Shown: positions 37,049 through 48,036 of the stretch, in pieces
How the letters are laid out: every line of letters starts with the position of its first letter
Position numbering within the stretch: the stretch's first letter is position 1
From: an uncultured Bacteroides sp.
GTDB lineage: Bacteria > Bacillota > Clostridia > Lachnospirales > Lachnospiraceae
Length of the DNA: 64,000 nt
Assembly (NCBI GenBank): GCA_945913015.1
Contig: CAMECH010000007.1
Span: 1 to 64,000 of the forward strand
Direction of reading: 5' to 3'
Made by a program: the position numbers and the translations under genes
Notes under the pieces: model-generated
What the model saw: only the letters and a program-made list of their open reading frames with translations
Database searches by the model: none
What the model was told of the DNA's origin: nothing

Positions 37049-38017
37049 TTAATCCTTTTTGGAGTCATACCCGAAATTTTTGAGCATAAAGTCGCTGTCG
37101 CGCCACTCTCTCTTCACTTTGACAAACAGCTTCAGATTTACTTTGTGCCCAAGCATTTTTTCTATTTCAAACCGTGCATTGGTTCCTATTTTCTTGAGCA
37201 TCGCCCCGCCTTTTCCTATGATAATGCCCTTGTGCGAATCACGCTCACATATAATCGTCGCATCTATGTCCGTAATTTTCTTACCCTTGCGCTTCTTCAT
37301 AGTGTCAATCACAACGGCTATCCCGTGAGGCACCTCCTCATCAAGCGCATGCAGCGCTTTTTCACGTATAATTTCCGCAACTATCTGGCGCATCGGCTGG
37401 TCAGTAACTGTATCTTCATCATAAAACATCGGGCCATACGGCATATATTTAAAAATCACATCAACAAGCTCACCGGTACCCTCTCCGTTATACGCAGAAA
37501 CAGGTACTATCTCCGCAAAATCAAGCTTTTCACTGTAACCTGCAATCACAGGCAGAATCTCTTCTTTCTTTACCGTATCAATTTTATTGATAACAAGAAC
37601 TATCGGAGCCTTAACCTTTGAAAGCTTTTCAATAATATGTTCCTCTCCCTGCCCGATAAATGTTGTCGGTTCAACAAGCCACAGTACAAGGTCAACCTCG
37701 TCAATCGTTTTTTCCGCAGCGCCCACCATATACTCACCAAGCTTATTTTTAGCCTTATGGATTCCCGGTGTGTCAAGGAATACTATCTGACCTCTTTCAT
37801 CCGTATACACTGTCTGAATCCTGTTTCTTGTCGTCTGAGGTTTATTAGACGTAATGGCTATCTTCTGCCCGATAATCCTGTTCATCAAAGTTGATTTGCC
37901 CACATTAGGCCTTCCGATAATCGTAACAAAGCCGGACTTTACATCACTACCGCTGTCATCGCTTATTCCGCTTGCCTTAAGCATTTCATCCAAATTCATC
38001 GTAATCACGCATGGCAC
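37049..38017 (-). CDS. era: GTPase Era
   Basis: GFVTIIGRPNVGKSTLMNRIIGQKIAITSNKPQTTRNRI; KH domain IIGKGGAMLKKIG. Confidence 0.96.
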   Translation of the reverse strand: MPCVITMNLDEMLKASGISDDSGSDVKSGFVTIIGRPNVGKSTLMNRIIGQKIAITSNKPQTTRNRIQTVYTDERGQIVFLDTPGIHKAKNKLGEYMVGAAEKTIDEVDLVLWLVEPTTFIGQGEEHIIEKLSKVKAPIVLVINKIDTVKKEEILPVIAGYSEKLDFAEIVPVSAYNGEGTGELVDVIFKYMPYGPMFYDEDTVTDQPMRQIVAEIIREKALHALDEEVPHGIAVVIDTMKKRKGKKITDIDATIICERDSHKGIIIGKGGAMLKKIGTNARFEIEKMLGHKVNLKLFVKVKREWRDSDFMLKNFGYDSKKD

Positions 38018-38072
38018 ATCTGCTCACAAATGCACCAACACTCTCCTTTCAGCTTCATCATTCCAAAACCTT

Positions 38073-39284
38073 TTATTTCTCATCGCATACCTGGAAAATG
38101 TAGAACTTGAGATATAACGACTCATCTGCCGCCCATAAAACCGGATGGTCACAGCACTGTGTCCTGTATTCCACCTGACGCAGTCTCTTGTGAACATCCC
38201 TTGCAGCCTCGCCTATCGTCTTTGTAAAAAGTTCCGGCTCCATAAAATGAGAACATGAACATGTAGCAAGAAAACCTCCGTCCTTCACAAGCTTCATGCC
38301 CCTCAGATTAATCTCCCTGTAACCTCTCACTGCCTTCTTCACAGATTCTCTTGACTTTGTAAACGCAGGAGGGTCAAGTATCACCACATCAAACTTCTCA
38401 CCGTTCTTTTCAAGCTGCGGCAGAAGTTCAAAAACATCATGGCACTCAAACCTTACAATATCATCAATTCCGTTAAGTACCGCATTCTCCGTTGCCTGTC
38501 TCACAGCAAGCTCGGACGCATCCACACCCAGTACTTCTTTAGCCCCTGCCATTCCTGCATTAAGTGCAAATGAGCCTGTGTGCGTAAAACAATCGAGCAC
38601 TCTTGCACCTTTGCACATTGGGCGTATTGCGGCACGGTTGTACTTCTGGTCTAAGAAAAAGCCTGTTTTCTGTCCGTCTTCGACATCAACTATGTATCTG
38701 ACACCATTTTCAACAATCTGTACTTTTGTGTCAAACTCAGGTCCGATAAAGCCTTTAATCCGCTTCATTCCCTCAAGTTCACGTACCTTCGCATCGCTTC
38801 TTTCATATACACCGCTGATTGCAAATCCGTATTCGCCAAGCACTTTTCTTGTAAATTCAACTATTTTAAGTTTAAATCTGTCAATTCCCAGTGCAAGCGA
38901 CTGCACAACCAGAACTTCACCAAATTTGTCAACCACAATCCCCGGAAGCCAGTCTGCCTCTCCGAAAATTACCCTGAAAGCCTGTCTGTCTTCTTCCTTT
39001 ATCGTAGAAATTCTGTACTCAACCGCATTTTGCACACGCATCTCAATAAATGCATCATCAATTACCGTACCTTTAACTCTGGACATAACCCTTACAGTAA
39101 TTTTAGACTTGCGGTTAATAAATCCGGTTCCCAGAAAATATCCGTCAAAGTCATGTATCTCAACCAAATCTCCGTCTTCAAAACACCCTTCCGTTGAAGC
39201 TATCTCATTGTCATATACCCATGCTCCGCCTGCTTTGAGTGTTCTTCCGCATCCCTTTTTCAATGTTACGATTCCGCTTACCAT
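38073..39284 (-). CDS. Class I SAM-dependent rRNA methyltransferase (RlmI-like, PUA domain)
   Basis: PUA-like N-terminus; VLDCFTHTGSFALNAGMAGAKEVLGVD; FDVVILDPPAFTKSRESV. Confidence 0.92.
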   Translation of the reverse strand: MVSGIVTLKKGCGRTLKAGGAWVYDNEIASTEGCFEDGDLVEIHDFDGYFLGTGFINRKSKITVRVMSRVKGTVIDDAFIEMRVQNAVEYRISTIKEEDRQAFRVIFGEADWLPGIVVDKFGEVLVVQSLALGIDRFKLKIVEFTRKVLGEYGFAISGVYERSDAKVRELEGMKRIKGFIGPEFDTKVQIVENGVRYIVDVEDGQKTGFFLDQKYNRAAIRPMCKGARVLDCFTHTGSFALNAGMAGAKEVLGVDASELAVRQATENAVLNGIDDIVRFECHDVFELLPQLEKNGEKFDVVILDPPAFTKSRESVKKAVRGYREINLRGMKLVKDGGFLATCSCSHFMEPELFTKTIGEAARDVHKRLRQVEYRTQCCDHPVLWAADESLYLKFYIFQVCDEK

Positions 39285-39359
39285 CATCTGCTCCGTTTCT
39301 TTTTTGTAACCCGCCAGTAAAAGCGGCATTTCTATCCGATTTATCTTTATATAGTACCA

Positions 39360-39397
39360 AAAATCCGCCTTATTGTAAAGAAAACAAGGCGGATTTT
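39360..39397. terminator. Rho-independent terminator
   Basis: AAAATCCGCCTT / AAGGCGGATTTT stem. Confidence 0.85.
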
Positions 39398-39399
39398 AT

Positions 39400-39843
39400 C
39401 TATTGCTTTTGTGCACACATATTAAAAATTACAAGTCCCACAATCGAAACTATCAGGCCTAAAAATTTCATCCATGAAAAGTCCGACTTCTCACTTCCAA
39501 ATAACCCAAAAAGTTCAATCAGATATGCTGCCGCAACCTGTGTTATGACAATCGTAAGTGACGCTTTCGCAGTGCCAAGTGAAGACATACTGCGAACAAC
39601 GGTATAAGTGATAAATGCACCGATTACACCTCCAAGCAGCGCATATTTCCGTTCCACATGAAAAATGCCTGCAATTTCCGGTCTTCCGCTTATAAACCAC
39701 ATCACAATGCATGTAAGCAGCGCAGTAAGCTGCACGAATCCTCCGGCAACCCATATACTGCTGCTTTTCGTCACATCAGTATTAAATACACCCTGAACGC
39801 TCATGAGTGCCCCTGATATCATTGCAATCAAAAAACCTGTCAT
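39400..39843 (-). CDS. DMT/EamA-like (YdcZ-type) membrane transporter
   Basis: MTGFLIAMISGALMSVQGVFNTDVTK...VTQVAAAYLIELFG; five hydrophobic helices. Confidence 0.8.
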   Translation of the reverse strand: MTGFLIAMISGALMSVQGVFNTDVTKSSSIWVAGGFVQLTALLTCIVMWFISGRPEIAGIFHVERKYALLGGVIGAFITYTVVRSMSSLGTAKASLTIVITQVAAAYLIELFGLFGSEKSDFSWMKFLGLIVSIVGLVIFNMCAQKQ

Positions 39844-39931
39844 ATGTGCCTCCCAACATATAAGCTTGCCTCTGCAATACTGCCGGAGGCTATATCGATA
39901 GGATTTCCCAAATGACAGGTTTTATTCTCTT

Positions 39932-41200
39932 TTATTTGGATGTCTTTGTTGCCGCTGACATTGTTGTCACAACATAATCTTTAAACTTGCCGTATGCGTC
40001 ATCAACCGATGCACTTTCATCCCACACCTGATGAAGCATAATTTCCATGTTCATATAGTAATCACTGATTTCCATATAGCGGGCTTTAATTGCCGTATCT
40101 GAATATACCGAATGAAGATTACCATATTCCTGCGGCTGGTTATCAAGTCCCGTTCTCGCTGCCGGTACCGATGCCTTCTCATTAAGATTTCCGGCATAGT
40201 CATACGTAAATGCTTTTGCAACACTTTCAGCAACCTTTGGATGTGAAGAATATGGTGTTACTGCAAGCATATAAGTTTCTGACATCGCCTTAGTCTTAAG
40301 ATTTGCACTGTAATCCGGGATTGCCATAATTTCGTATTCAACTCCGGATGCATTGATTGCCGCCAGGTCATCAGTCCTTACTATTGTGTAAAGAAGCGAG
40401 CCTTCCATAAACTTTGTAAGATATGTGCTGTACTGCGGATTATCACGCACGATGCCGTATGAATTTTTAAATCCGGCAAATGCATTTATCGCTTCCTTAA
40501 GCTTATCATCCTGCAGATATGTCTTTGCAACATCATCTGCCGCATCACCGCCAACATTCATATATGCGCCAAGAAATGCATAATTCAGGGCAATATCCGA
40601 CACATCCCATCCTACAACCTGCGTTACGGTTTCATTTTCCTCAGTATGCTGGAAATTATCGCTGAATGCCGTTATCTCCTCAAATGTTTTCATTGCACCT
40701 GCAAATTTTTTATTATATACCATAACAGATGTTTCAAATGTAAGAGGATATCCCAGCAGTTTTCCTCCATACGAAGCTGATGTGACTGCAGTTTTTCCGT
40801 AAACCTGTTCATTATAAACATCAGGATACGACGTATTTGCTTTCATAAGTCCCATCAGATAGGCTTTCTGTACATCATCAGAGGACATCATGAATATATC
40901 GGTCACATTGTCCGTCCTGACACACGCATTGTAAATATCATTAAAATAATTGTCGTCATCAATGCGTTTCAGTTCAATCGTAACATGCTCATTTGCTTCG
41001 TGATATACGGCTGCACACTCCTCAAAGTATGATGTAAATTTAGGGTCTGCATACCAGAGATTAATTGTAACATCCTCTTCAAGCTCCTCTTCAGGTTTAA
41101 CCCCTGAATCCGTGCCTTCGCATGCTGTAAATGCCATAAGCATTGAAGCCGCGAGACAGAATGCCGTCAGCTTTTTAATAATTTTTTTTCTAATAAACAT
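39932..41200 (-). CDS. Extracellular solute-binding lipoprotein (family 1-like)
   Basis: Lipobox LMAFTACEG; TINLWYADPKF; solute-binding fold features. Confidence 0.88.
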   Translation of the reverse strand: MFIRKKIIKKLTAFCLAASMLMAFTACEGTDSGVKPEEELEEDVTINLWYADPKFTSYFEECAAVYHEANEHVTIELKRIDDDNYFNDIYNACVRTDNVTDIFMMSSDDVQKAYLMGLMKANTSYPDVYNEQVYGKTAVTSASYGGKLLGYPLTFETSVMVYNKKFAGAMKTFEEITAFSDNFQHTEENETVTQVVGWDVSDIALNYAFLGAYMNVGGDAADDVAKTYLQDDKLKEAINAFAGFKNSYGIVRDNPQYSTYLTKFMEGSLLYTIVRTDDLAAINASGVEYEIMAIPDYSANLKTKAMSETYMLAVTPYSSHPKVAESVAKAFTYDYAGNLNEKASVPAARTGLDNQPQEYGNLHSVYSDTAIKARYMEISDYYMNMEIMLHQVWDESASVDDAYGKFKDYVVTTMSAATKTSK

Positions 41201-41223
41201 ACAACTTCCTTTATTTTTGCAAT

Positions 41224-42405
41224 TTAAAATGATTTCTCAAGCTTCTCTATCATCTCGTCAACATCTGCCTCCGAAATCACAAGCGGCGGCACAAGGCGGA
41301 TTACATTAGTTCCCGCCGTAAACAGAATAAGTCCGTTATCAAGTGCATTTGATATAATTTCCTTCGGAGACTTTGAAAGCTCGATACCCTGCATAAGTCC
41401 GAGTCCTCTTCTCTCTACAATGAAATCATATTTTGCAACAAGCTCGTCAAGTCTCTTCTCAAGATATACCGAAACCTTCTTTACATTATCAAGAACATTC
41501 TGCTTCTTAAACAGTTCAAGCACCTTAACTGCCGCTGCACATGCAAGCGGGTTACCGCCGTATGTTGTTCCGTGGTCACCCGGCACAAGCGCCTTTGCCA
41601 CCTCATTAGTGGCAAGGAATGCACCAACAGGCACTCCGCATCCAAGCGCCTTTGCCACCGTAAGAATGTCAGGCTTTACACCGTACTGTTCAAACGCAAA
41701 CATTGTACCTGTACGTCCCATTCCGCACTGTATTTCATCAAGGATAAGAAGTATTCCCTTCTCATCACAAAGCTTTCTTACTCCGTTAATAAACTCAGGC
41801 TTTGCAGGATAAATGCCTCCTTCTCCCTGAACTGTCTCAAATATAATTGCACAGGTCTTTTCATTTACAAGCTCTCTGACACTTTCCAAATCGTTATAAC
41901 GCGCAAAACGCACTCCCGGAAGCATCGGGCCAAAAGCCTCCTGATAGTGCTTATTGCCTGTAACAGCAAGCGCTCCCATGCTTCTTCCGTGAAATGAACT
42001 GTTCATTGCAATTATCTCATGGTCTGTCGAACCTGTCTTCAGATATGCATATTTCTTTGCAAGCTTAATTGCGCCTTCAATAGCCTCTGTACCGCTGTTT
42101 GTAAAGAATACACGGTCCATACCGGAGCATTCCGTAATTGCCTTTGCCGCAAGAGCTGCGGGCTCATTATAAAAATAGTTTGAAGTGTGAATAAGCTTAT
42201 CTATCTGAGCCTTTAACGCATCATTATATTCCTTGTTATTGTATCCGAGTGCAAATACAGCTATACCTGCCCCGAAATCAAGATATTCCTTACCCTCGGC
42301 ATCATAAAGATGCACTCCTTCTCCTCTGTCAAGTGCAATCTGATATCTGTTATAGGTATGAATAAGATGCTGTTCTGCAGTTGCAATTATTTCCTGTGAA
42401 TTCAT
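41224..42405 (-). CDS. argD: Acetylornithine aminotransferase
   Basis: LLILDEIQCGMGRTGTMFAFEQYGVKPDILTVAKALGCGVPVGAF; in the arg operon. Confidence 0.95.
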   Translation of the reverse strand: MNSQEIIATAEQHLIHTYNRYQIALDRGEGVHLYDAEGKEYLDFGAGIAVFALGYNNKEYNDALKAQIDKLIHTSNYFYNEPAALAAKAITECSGMDRVFFTNSGTEAIEGAIKLAKKYAYLKTGSTDHEIIAMNSSFHGRSMGALAVTGNKHYQEAFGPMLPGVRFARYNDLESVRELVNEKTCAIIFETVQGEGGIYPAKPEFINGVRKLCDEKGILLILDEIQCGMGRTGTMFAFEQYGVKPDILTVAKALGCGVPVGAFLATNEVAKALVPGDHGTTYGGNPLACAAAVKVLELFKKQNVLDNVKKVSVYLEKRLDELVAKYDFIVERRGLGLMQGIELSKSPKEIISNALDNGLILFTAGTNVIRLVPPLVISEADVDEMIEKLEKSF

Positions 42406-42446
42406 TACATTCCTCCAATCCGCCATCACTATATGACTAAATGTTA

Positions 42447-43349
42447 TCAGATATTTGTGTTGTAAAAGTGTTCTGCATTTTCTCCGAGAATTGCCGTACC
42501 AACACCCTTATTGGTAAATATTTCAAGAAGCAGACAGTGCGCTATTCTTCCGTCCATGATATGTACCCTTGAAACTCCGTTCTCAACGGCTTCTATGCAG
42601 TTATTGAGCTTAGGGAGCATTCCGCCTCCGATAGTTCCGCCTGCAAGGAGCTGTCTTGCCTCTGATGTTGTAAGCTCTGAAATAAGTGAATCCTTATCTT
42701 CAAAATCCCTGAATACGCCTTCGGTATCAGTAAGAAATGCAAGCTTTTCGGCATTGACTGCTCTTGCTATTGCACATGCCGCATCATCCGCATTGATGTT
42801 GTATGCATGGTGGTCGCTTCCAAATCCGATAGGACATATAACAGGAAGGAAATCGTCTTTTAAAAGTGCATGTATTATTGTAGGGTCAACTTCATCAACG
42901 TCACCGACATATCCGATATCTTCTCCCTGTGAAAGCTTCTTCTGTACATGCAGCATTCCGCCATCCTTGCCGCTGATTCCGCATGCCTTTACCCCAAGGT
43001 CCTGAATCATTGAAACCAGGCTCTTATTCACCTTGTTAAGCACCATTTCGGCAATTTCCATAGTAGGCTCGTCTGTCACACGCAGTCCGTTTACAAAACG
43101 AGGCTCCATACCTGACTTCTTAACCCATCCGCTGATTTCCTTACCGCCTCCATGAACGATAATCGGTTTAAAACCAACCAGTTTAAGAAGAACTACGTCC
43201 TCAATCACCTTTCTTTTAAGTTCTTCATCAACCATTGCGCTTCCGCCGTATTTTACGACTATAATTTTACGGTTAAACTTCTGAATATACGGAAGTGCCT
43301 CGATAAGCACCTCTGCCTTTTTTAACTCATCATCAATATTAATTGCCAT
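42447..43349 (-). CDS. argB: Acetylglutamate kinase
   Basis: [32 protein letters not shown]. Confidence 0.96.
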   Translation of the reverse strand: MAINIDDELKKAEVLIEALPYIQKFNRKIIVVKYGGSAMVDEELKRKVIEDVVLLKLVGFKPIIVHGGGKEISGWVKKSGMEPRFVNGLRVTDEPTMEIAEMVLNKVNKSLVSMIQDLGVKACGISGKDGGMLHVQKKLSQGEDIGYVGDVDEVDPTIIHALLKDDFLPVICPIGFGSDHHAYNINADDAACAIARAVNAEKLAFLTDTEGVFRDFEDKDSLISELTTSEARQLLAGGTIGGGMLPKLNNCIEAVENGVSRVHIMDGRIAHCLLLEIFTNKGVGTAILGENAEHFYNTNI

Positions 43350-43379
43350 TTTCTTGTCCCTCAAACTCTTTATTTTTAA

Positions 43380-44606
43380 TCAGCTTCTGTAATCCGCATT
43401 AATCTTTACATAATCAAATGTGAGGTCACAGCCCCATGCTGTCGCTGTCACATCTCCCATCTTCACATCCGCAATTGCAGTGACAGGATTTTGCGAAAGT
43501 ATCTTTGTTGCCTCTTCCTCACTGTAATCTGTTGCTGTACCGTTCTCAACTATCTTGATTTTTCCGGCACTGCTCTCAAAATAAATATCAACCTTTTCAG
43601 GGTCAAAATCTGCTGATGAATATCCCATTGCGCAAAGTATTCTTCCCCAGTTTGCATCATGTCCGAAGATTGCTGCCTTTGTAAGACTTGATGTAACGAT
43701 TGACTTGGCAAGAATCTTAGCCTGTTCTTTATCTGATGCATTTATCACAGTAACTTCAAAAAGGCATGTTGCACCTTCTCCGTCTCCTGCTATTTTCTTT
43801 GCAAGCTCTTTGCATACATATGTAAGTGCCTCAAAAAACTCTGCATATCCTTCACTGTTTTCTGAAGAAATAACCGGATTTCCTGCTTTTTTATTGGCGA
43901 GTACAAGCACTGTATCGTTAGTTGAAGTATCACCGTCAACCGAAATCATATTAAATGTATCATTGATAACCGATGAAAGTGCCTTCTGCAAAACTGACTT
44001 TTCAATATTCAGGTCTGTTGTAATAAATCCAAGCATTGTTGCCATGTTAGGGTGAATCATTCCCGAACCTTTGCACATACCGCCCATTGTAACCTTTGTT
44101 CCTGCTACATCAAATGTTACTGCCACCTGTTTTTTTACTGTATCAGTAGTCATAATGGCTTCTGCAGCCATCTCACCGTCTGAGAGCTCACTGCCAAGCT
44201 GTGATTTAAGTCTGCTTATTCCTCCAAGCATAATGTCCATTGGAAGCTGCTTTCCAATAACGCCTGTTGATCCAATAAGCACTGAATCTGCCGGAATTGC
44301 AAGGTGCTTTGCAGTTTCATCTGCAAGCTTCTGACAGTTATCAAACCCTTCCTGACCTGTGCATGCATTTGCCACACCGCTGTTTATCACGACCGCCTGT
44401 GCAAAATCCGATTCAAATACGACCTTCTTATCCCATTTTACAGGTGCCGCACAAACCTTGTTAAGTGTAAATGTTCCGGCTGCCACACAAGGTGATTCAC
44501 TCACCACCATTGCCATATCCTTCTTAACATTATTCTTAATACCTACATTAAGTCCTGTTGCAGCGAAGCCTTTAGCCGCTGTAACACCGCCATTTATAAT
44601 CTCCAT
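43380..44606 (-). CDS. argJ: Bifunctional glutamate N-acetyltransferase/amino-acid acetyltransferase
   Basis: KGSGMIHPNMATMLGFITTD autocleavage region. Confidence 0.96.
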   Translation of the reverse strand: MEIINGGVTAAKGFAATGLNVGIKNNVKKDMAMVVSESPCVAAGTFTLNKVCAAPVKWDKKVVFESDFAQAVVINSGVANACTGQEGFDNCQKLADETAKHLAIPADSVLIGSTGVIGKQLPMDIMLGGISRLKSQLGSELSDGEMAAEAIMTTDTVKKQVAVTFDVAGTKVTMGGMCKGSGMIHPNMATMLGFITTDLNIEKSVLQKALSSVINDTFNMISVDGDTSTNDTVLVLANKKAGNPVISSENSEGYAEFFEALTYVCKELAKKIAGDGEGATCLFEVTVINASDKEQAKILAKSIVTSSLTKAAIFGHDANWGRILCAMGYSSADFDPEKVDIYFESSAGKIKIVENGTATDYSEEEATKILSQNPVTAIADVKMGDVTATAWGCDLTFDYVKINADYRS

Positions 44607-44719
44607 ATTCAGTCCTCTTTTCTGCGCACATTTTTACGTTCAATGGGTTTATGTCAGGTGCGCACACACAAATCCTGCTTATAATAAATCAAAAATTTTA
44701 AGAAACATTATATTATGTA

Positions 44720-45763
44720 TTATGGGAACATAGGAACCTGCTTAAGTCCCTCATTCTCCGGGAAGCCAAACATCAGATTCATATTCTGCACCGCCTGTCC
44801 TGCCGCACCTTTTATAAGGTTATCAAGTGCTCCCATCATAATAATTCTGTTGGTTCTCGGCTCGATTTTGAAGTTGACGTCTACATAATTACTTCCCTCA
44901 ACCCATCTCGTCTCAGGGCAGACATCCTTATCAAGAACTCTTATAAAATATTCATCTGCATAATATTTGTCATAAGCAGCTCTTACTTCTTCATATGTTA
45001 CATTCTTCTTCAGATTTGCATATGCAGTAACAAGAATGCCCCTGTTCATCGGCACAAGATGCGGTGTAAATATAATCTTTATGTCCTCACCTGCTGCATA
45101 TCCCAGCTGCTCCTCTATCTCAGGCGTGTGTCTGTGTGTTCCGACACCGTATGCCTTCATGCTCTCATTAACCTCACAGAAGAGATTGGCAACCTTTGCC
45201 CCCCTGCCTGCACCTGAAGTACCTGATTTTGCATCAACAATAATGGAATTAGGATCTATCAGTCCCTCCTTAACCAGTGGATATATTGTAAGGATTGAAC
45301 ATGTTGTATAGCATCCCGGATTTGCAATAATCCTTGTATCCTTTGTCACCTTATCACGATTAATCTCGCATAATCCATATACCGCCTCATCAATGTACTG
45401 TGGGCTCTTATGCTCAATCTTATACCACTCTTCATATACAGATACGTCCTTAAGGCGGAAATCAGCGCTAAGATCAACTATCCTGGTCTTGGAAAGTATG
45501 TCTTCATTAACCAGCGATGCGCACAATCCCTGTGGAGTTGCAGTAAATATTACATCCACCTGACCGGCAAGCTCTTCCATATTATCATCCATGCATTTCG
45601 CATCTACAAGTCTGAATAAATTTCTATATATATCTGCATAATTCTGGTCTATGTAACTTCTCGAACCAAACCACTTAATCTCAACATCCTTATGAGAAAG
45701 CAGCAGTCTCACAAGTTCATTGCCTGCATATCCGGTTGCACCGATAATTCCTACTTTAATCAT
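44720..45763 (-). CDS. argC: N-acetyl-gamma-glutamyl-phosphate reductase
   Basis: MIKVGIIGATGYAGNELVRLLLSH; ANPGCYTTCSIL. Start after GGAGGTTACT; ORF N-terminal extension is repeat-derived. Confidence 0.96.
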   Translation of the reverse strand: MIKVGIIGATGYAGNELVRLLLSHKDVEIKWFGSRSYIDQNYADIYRNLFRLVDAKCMDDNMEELAGQVDVIFTATPQGLCASLVNEDILSKTRIVDLSADFRLKDVSVYEEWYKIEHKSPQYIDEAVYGLCEINRDKVTKDTRIIANPGCYTTCSILTIYPLVKEGLIDPNSIIVDAKSGTSGAGRGAKVANLFCEVNESMKAYGVGTHRHTPEIEEQLGYAAGEDIKIIFTPHLVPMNRGILVTAYANLKKNVTYEEVRAAYDKYYADEYFIRVLDKDVCPETRWVEGSNYVDVNFKIEPRTNRIIMMGALDNLIKGAAGQAVQNMNLMFGFPENEGLKQVPMFP

Positions 45764-45778
45764 AGTAACCTCCATTCC

Positions 45779-45907
45779 GCAGACGCTCCGGCGTCGGAGG
45801 AATCGCGAGCCAAATATCAGATTTGGATCTGCTATAATGGCTTGTTTGTGGCGCTCTCGGCACAAACAGCCGTGTGAAAAATATGCTAGATGGCATATTT
45901 TTCACAC
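45779..45907 (-). repeat. 129-bp structured intergenic repeat, copy B
   Basis: Same length as copy A. Flanked by TAACCTCCAT (45766-45775 and 45908-45917). Confidence 0.9.
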
Positions 45908-46056
45908 TAACCTCCATGTAGTAAATTATTGCGTCTCACGTTTATTCATTTATAACCACTAGCTTACAATACTACTCTTTTTCCTTATTGTAAAGAGGTT
46001 TTTGTATTATTTTTTATATTTATGCATATTTTTTGCATAATATTCATTTTTAACTA

Positions 46057-46085
46057 TTGCATTTATAAAAATAATGTTGTATATT
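46057..46085 (+). promoter_or_regulatory. Sigma-A promoter of argG
   Basis: TTGCAT, 17-bp spacer, TATATT; AT-rich ARG-box-like repeats TATGCATA...TTGCATAATATTCAT at 46021-46050. Confidence 0.6.
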
Positions 46086-46148
46086 AATTTTTAGTTTTAA
46101 GAAAAAAAGAAAACGCTGTACTACAGTATATTTATGGAGGATTTTGTA

Positions 46149-47378
46149 ATGAAAGAAAAAGTTATTCTTGCTTACTCAGGTGGTCTTGACACCACTGCAA
46201 TCATTCCTTGGCTTAAGGAAAATTTCGATTATGAAGTTATCTGTGTCTGTGCTGACTGCGGTCAGGACGAAGAACTTGATGGTCTTGAAGAAAGAGCTTT
46301 AAGCTGCGGTGCTTCTAAGTTATACATTGAAGACCTGACTGATATATTTGCAGATGAATATATTGTTCCATGTGTTCAGGCTCACGCCGTATACGAAGAC
46401 AAATATCTTCTTGGTACTTCAATGGCAAGACCTGCAATTGCCAAGAGACTTGTTGAAATTGCACGTAAGGAAGGCGCTACTGCTATCTGCCACGGTGCAA
46501 CAGGTAAGGGTAATGACCAGATTCGTTTTGAGCTTGGAATCAAGGCTTTAGCTCCTGATCTTAAGATTATTGCAGCATGGAGAAATGACAAGTGGACACT
46601 TCAGTCACGTGAAGATGAAATCGAGTACTGCAGACAGCATGGAATTAATCTTCCGTTCTCAGCTGATAACAGCTACAGCCGTGACCGTAACTTATGGCAC
46701 ATAAGCCATGAAGGTCTTGAACTGGAAGACCCTGCCAACGAGCCAAACTTTGACCATCTCCTTGTACTTGGCAACAGCCCTGAGAAGGCACCTGATGAAG
46801 GCGAATATGTAACAATGACATTTGAAAAGGGTATTCCTACTTCTGTTAATGGCAAGAAGATGAAGGTAGCTGATATCATCCGTGAGCTTAATAAGCTTGG
46901 CGGAAAGCATGGTATCGGTATTATTGATATCGTTGAGAACCGTGTTGTAGGTATGAAGTCACGCGGTGTTTATGAGACTCCGGGCGGAACAATTCTTATG
47001 GAAGCTCATCAGCAGCTTGAAGAATTAATTCTTGACCGCGATACATATACAATGAAGAAGGATATCGGCAACAAGTTTGCTGATGTTGTTTACGAAGGCA
47101 AGTGGTTCACTCCTCTTCGTGAAGCTCTTCAGGCTTTCATCGAATCAACACAGCAGTATGTTACAGGTGAGGTTAAGTTCAAGCTCTACAAAGGCAACAT
47201 CATCAAAGCCGGTACAACATCACCATATTCACTTTATAATGAATCAATTGCTTCATTTACAACAGGTGACCTGTATGACCACCACGACGCTGAAGGTTTT
47301 ATCAACCTCTACGGTCTGTCATGCAAGGTAAGAGCCATGAAGCATCAGGAAATCGAGAAGAATAAGAACAATGGCTAA
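46149..47378 (+). CDS. argG: Argininosuccinate synthase
   Basis: [39 protein letters not shown]; Shine-Dalgarno GGAGG. Confidence 0.97.
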   Translation: MKEKVILAYSGGLDTTAIIPWLKENFDYEVICVCADCGQDEELDGLEERALSCGASKLYIEDLTDIFADEYIVPCVQAHAVYEDKYLLGTSMARPAIAKRLVEIARKEGATAICHGATGKGNDQIRFELGIKALAPDLKIIAAWRNDKWTLQSREDEIEYCRQHGINLPFSADNSYSRDRNLWHISHEGLELEDPANEPNFDHLLVLGNSPEKAPDEGEYVTMTFEKGIPTSVNGKKMKVADIIRELNKLGGKHGIGIIDIVENRVVGMKSRGVYETPGGTILMEAHQQLEELILDRDTYTMKKDIGNKFADVVYEGKWFTPLREALQAFIESTQQYVTGEVKFKLYKGNIIKAGTTSPYSLYNESIASFTTGDLYDHHDAEGFINLYGLSCKVRAMKHQEIEKNKNNG

Positions 47379-47955
47379 TGGAATCGCAACAGAAAACATC
47401 ATGAATTTAAATGAAATCAGGCAGCAGACAATATCTGTTGCCTGTGAGCTTTTTGAGGCGGCGCATCCGGAAAAAGATGATATTCTTGTGGTAGGCTGCT
47501 CTTCCAGCGAAGTTGCAAAACACCGCATCGGTACTTTCTCCAGCGAAGAGATTGGAAGTACAATTTTCAAAGCTCTTCTTGAAGTATGCCAAAAGAACGG
47601 AATCTTTCTCGCAGCACAATGCTGTGAGCATCTGAATCGCGCCCTGATAATTGAAAAGTCCTGTGCAAAGCTGTACAGGCTTCCAATAGTTAATGTCCGG
47701 CCTCAGTTAAAGGCAGGCGGTTCATTTGCAACCGCAGCATTTAATAATTTCGCCGCCCCCGTTGCCGTAGAAAGCATACAAGCAAATGCCGGCATAGATA
47801 TCGGCGATACTCTTATAGGAATGCACCTTGCTCCTGTAGCCGTACCAGTGCGTACAGCTACTGCTTCCATAGGCAGTGCCCACGTTGTATGCGCCCGTAC
47901 ACGTGCCAAATATATCGGTGGAGAACGTGCCTGCTATAACGAAGCTCTTATGTAA
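47371..47955 (+). CDS. TIGR01440/UPF0340 (YwlG-like) family protein
   Basis: [32 protein letters not shown]; overlaps the argG stop. Confidence 0.9.
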   Translation: MANGIATENIMNLNEIRQQTISVACELFEAAHPEKDDILVVGCSSSEVAKHRIGTFSSEEIGSTIFKALLEVCQKNGIFLAAQCCEHLNRALIIEKSCAKLYRLPIVNVRPQLKAGGSFATAAFNNFAAPVAVESIQANAGIDIGDTLIGMHLAPVAVPVRTATASIGSAHVVCARTRAKYIGGERACYNEALM

Positions 47956-47974
47956 TAAATATCATACACAAAAT

Positions 47975-48036
47975 AAAATCCGGTCACGGCCCTGAAATTC
48001 TTTATTGAACTTCAAAGCTGTAACCGGATTCTTTTA
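47975..48036. terminator. Bidirectional terminator between convergent genes
   Basis: AATCCGGTCACGGC / GCTGTAACCGGATT stem followed by CTTTTAA. Confidence 0.75.

Noticed and set aside
38578-39309. 243-aa plus-strand ORF opposite the rRNA methyltransferase
   Set aside because: Long only because of antisense codon bias; the minus-strand gene has clear family motifs. The same reasoning applies to the other long plus-strand ORFs (e.g. 7117-7998, 17137-17781).
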